This document shows positions 61,754-64,000 of a stretch of DNA of 64,000 bases, piece after piece; the first letter of the stretch is position 1, and each line of letters begins with the position of its first letter. Position numbers and translations under genes: made by a program. A model generated the notes under the pieces. It saw only the letters and a list, made by a program, of their open reading frames with translations. It did no database searches and was not told the DNA's origin. The stretch comes from Acidobacteriota bacterium (GTDB taxonomy: Bacteria; Acidobacteriota; Terriglobia; Acidiferrales; UBA7541), in NCBI GenBank assembly GCA_013289665.1, contig JABCZN010000004.1, positions 186,001 through 250,000 on the forward strand, read 5' to 3'.

Positions 61754-64000
61754 ATGACTCGATATTTTGCATTTCACTCGAAACTCCGCGAAGTTCTCTC
61801 TGCCCTCATTCTCTTTTGTTTTGCCATTCCCGCTCACTCTCAGTCCACTTTTGGGGACATCATCGGTGTAGTGAAGGATCCCAGTCAGGGTTTGGTGGGC
61901 GTCGCGCAAATCACGCTTACCAGCGTCGAAGAAAAAGACGAGCACTCAGCCGCCACAGATTCCAATGGCGCCTTCCACTTCGTCAATCTCAAGCCGGGTC
62001 ACTACAACCTCTTTGTCCAAGCCGCCGGCTTCGCTGACTACAAAGTCTCTTCTCTTCAACTTGAAGCGCGCCAGAGTCTTCGCCTAGATGTGGTCCTTAA
62101 ACTGGCCACCTCGGCGCAAACCATCGAAGTCAACGGCGAAGGCGGTCCCGTCATCAACACCGAAAACGGCACCATCGGCGACAGCAAGAATTTCCAGCAG
62201 ATCACCAGTTTGCCGGTGAACTATCGTGGCGCGACCACCAGCCCGCTCGCCATGCTCTCCACCGTCCCCGGCGCCCAGCAAGACGCCAACGGCAACGTCT
62301 CGGTTGGTGGCGGGCTTCCTTCGCAGGTCCAATATTCAGTGGACGGCTCTTCCACCGTAAACATTCGGCAGAACGGGGCTCTTGGCAACATGAACCCATC
62401 CTCCGAACTCATCAGCGAGTTCAAGGTCACGCAATTCAACAACAACGCCGAATTCGCGCAACTCGGCGACGTCACCATTTCCACCAAAAGCGGCGGCGAT
62501 CAATTTCACGGCAGCGCCTTCGAGTATCTGCAGAACGACGCGTTCGACGCCGAGGTCTGGAACTCCGGGGACAAGCCGCACAAGGCCTATAACACCTTCG
62601 GTGGCAGCCTCGGCGGCCCGCTCGCTCTTCCCAAGCTTACTCACGCCAAGGCAAAAACCTTTTTCTTCGCCGACTTGGAAGCCAATCGTCGTCGATTTTC
62701 GACTCCGCTCTTTCTCTTTGTTCCCACCAACGCCATGCGGCAAGGAAATTTCAATGGGCTGAAGAATTCCGACGGCACGCCGTTTGTACTGATGGATCCC
62801 TTCACCGGCAAGCCCTATCTCAATAATCAAATCCCCAGCGGCGGCCAGTGCCCCAACTCGCAGGACTGCATCAATCCTGTCGCCATCAATTTGCTCAACA
62901 ACTATCTCCCCGCCCCCAATATCAATGTCAGTGCCACCAGTTTCGGTTCGCAAGCCAACTACCTGCAGCAGACTCCCACTCCCAGTGATACAAACGGCTT
63001 TGATCTACGCCTCGATCGCACTCTCACTTCCAAGCAATCCATGTTTGTCCGCTGGAGCTGGAAGCGTCTCACCGCGCAATCCCTCACGGACACCGCGTTG
63101 GGTACCGTCAACAATTTCCTGCCGCCTGATCAAGACGCAGAGCACAACAATAACCTCATCGTTTCCCACAACTACCTCCTCACCAACAATCTCGTGAACG
63201 AAGCGCGCTTTGGCCTCTCTTTCTGGCAGTTCCAGGTTAAATTTCCGATTCAAGGCGCTACGGCGATTTCCAATCTAGGCCTGACAGGTCTGGACCTCAG
63301 CGATCATCCCAACGCCGGCGCTTTCCCCATCTTCAATTTCAGCGACGACCCCGGAAACTATTCGCCGATCGGGCGCGACAAAGACGGCATCACCAAATCG
63401 CAGACCATCCAATTCGCCGACAATCTCACCTGGATCAAGGGACGCCACACCATGAAGTTTGGCGTCGATGTCCGCCGCGTTCGCTATCAGGACCTCGAAA
63501 GTTTCGGCGGCGCCGATGATTTTGGCTCCTTCACCTTTGACCAGGGCATCTTCACCGGAAACGCCTTCGCCAATCTTCTTCTCGGCTTGCCCACCAAAAC
63601 CTACGTCGCCCAATCCGGTCCAGATGTCCATGCGCACACCACGCAAACCGGTCTCTATGGGCAAGACGAATTCCGCCTCAGCGATCGCCTGACGCTAACC
63701 TACGGCCTTCGTTGGCAGGCTCTTCCCGCCTTCGTCAGCGACCTTAACAATCTCACTGCCTTCGACGTTCGCAATGGCGGCGTCATCATTCCGGTGGGGA
63801 ATCAGCGTCGCGTCGGCTTCCTGGCCAGCATCAACAGTTGCAATCCGGCCGATCCCAACAATCCTGCCGATCCCTGTGGCGCGCCAACCGCTGCCGACAC
63901 GGCGCTCGGTTGCGTCCCCGTACTCGGCGCCGCCACCAACATGCCATGCGCGCCGGTCGAATACGCTAACAAGGTGGGCCTCGGCCCTGGCCTCCGTCAG
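61754..64000 (+). CDS. TonB-dependent receptor, Oar-like (3' end outside the window)
   Basis: An uninterrupted frame of 749 codons runs from ATG 61754 to the window edge. The N-terminus is a signal peptide ending near IPAHSQ, then a carboxypeptidase-regulatory-like domain (GVVKDPSQGLVGVAQITLTS), then a plug with TISTKSGGDQFHGSAFEYLQ and barrel strands (MKFGVDVRRVRYQD). The C-terminus is missing because the window ends. No strong ribosome site is visible (GGGGTGTGCC). Confidence 0.92.
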   Translation, partial: MTRYFAFHSKLREVLSALILFCFAIPAHSQSTFGDIIGVVKDPSQGLVGVAQITLTSVEEKDEHSAATDSNGAFHFVNLKPGHYNLFVQAAGFADYKVSSLQLEARQSLRLDVVLKLATSAQTIEVNGEGGPVINTENGTIGDSKNFQQITSLPVNYRGATTSPLAMLSTVPGAQQDANGNVSVGGGLPSQVQYSVDGSSTVNIRQNGALGNMNPSSELISEFKVTQFNNNAEFAQLGDVTISTKSGGDQFHGSAFEYLQNDAFDAEVWNSGDKPHKAYNTFGGSLGGPLALPKLTHAKAKTFFFADLEANRRRFSTPLFLFVPTNAMRQGNFNGLKNSDGTPFVLMDPFTGKPYLNNQIPSGGQCPNSQDCINPVAINLLNNYLPAPNINVSATSFGSQANYLQQTPTPSDTNGFDLRLDRTLTSKQSMFVRWSWKRLTAQSLTDTALGTVNNFLPPDQDAEHNNNLIVSHNYLLTNNLVNEARFGLSFWQFQVKFPIQGATAISNLGLTGLDLSDHPNAGAFPIFNFSDDPGNYSPIGRDKDGITKSQTIQFADNLTWIKGRHTMKFGVDVRRVRYQDLESFGGADDFGSFTFDQGIFTGNAFANLLLGLPTKTYVAQSGPDVHAHTTQTGLYGQDEFRLSDRLTLTYGLRWQALPAFVSDLNNLTAFDVRNGGVIIPVGNQRRVGFLASINSCNPADPNNPADPCGAPTAADTALGCVPVLGAATNMPCAPVEYANKVGLGPGLRQ

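Noticed and set aside
1..64000. CRISPR arrays, tRNA or rRNA genes, intact transposases or integrases
   Set aside because: None was recognised by reading both strands; a covariance or HMM search would be needed to exclude a missed tRNA.

Overview
The window looks like a chromosomal segment of an Acidobacteriota bacterium (inference). The main reason is five very large Oar-like TonB-dependent receptors, each with a signal peptide and an N-terminal carboxypeptidase-regulatory-like domain, mixed with acyl-CoA degradation genes, a polysaccharide-use locus and solitary stress or toxin genes. No rRNA, tRNA, CRISPR array, integrase or intact insertion sequence was recognised.

Layout. 1-5052: the tail of an unknown gene, a zinc alcohol dehydrogenase and a first TonB-dependent receptor. 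5193-18145: an acyl-CoA catabolic cluster. On the + strand it has an exported alpha/beta hydrolase, an SDR, an acyl-CoA ligase, two adjacent acyl-CoA dehydrogenases, a FadJ-type fusion enzyme, a histidine phosphatase and an APH-like phosphotransferase. On the - strand, convergent to these, lie a MaoC-like hydratase, a third acyl-CoA dehydrogenase and an enoyl-CoA hydratase. A divergent TetR gene (18310) probably controls the - strand unit through an inverted repeat at its start. The SDR + ligase + phosphotransferase + ACAD10/11-like dehydrogenase set resembles systems that phosphorylate 4-hydroxyacyl-CoAs.

20312-24692: sulfate assimilation (cysD, cysN, an iron-sulfur type cysH and a TauE-like transporter), tightly coupled. 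It is preceded by a leader with an intrinsic terminator and two mutually exclusive long-range pairings, which looks like an attenuator or riboswitch. CysN carries a C-terminal tail resembling an APS kinase without its P-loop. 24891-28085: a second receptor.

28209-50862 (- strand): a carbohydrate locus. Transcription order is aldose 1-epimerase, sialate O-acetylesterase with an inserted CBM-like domain, alpha-galactosidase-like hydrolase, TonB receptor, LacI regulator, GH42, GH3 with PA14, SSS symporter, a small membrane protein, a fucose/arabinose-isomerase-family protein, ribulokinase, ribulose-5-P 4-epimerase and a beta-helix protein. Together these suggest breakdown of an acetylated arabinose/galactose-rich plant polymer and catabolism of L-arabinose. 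The receptor has a clear promoter with LacI-type operators just downstream.

50863-64000: an accessory region with a STAS protein, a frameshifted VapC relic (52084-52414), an orphan 2OG-Fe dioxygenase of the isoleucine-hydroxylase family, a TetR gene, a Spy-like periplasmic protein, an ANT-like nucleotidyltransferase, a CDF-like membrane protein, an intact toxin-antitoxin pair with a strong palindromic operator, a fourth receptor, a 3' fragment of kdpA and a fifth receptor running off the end of the window.
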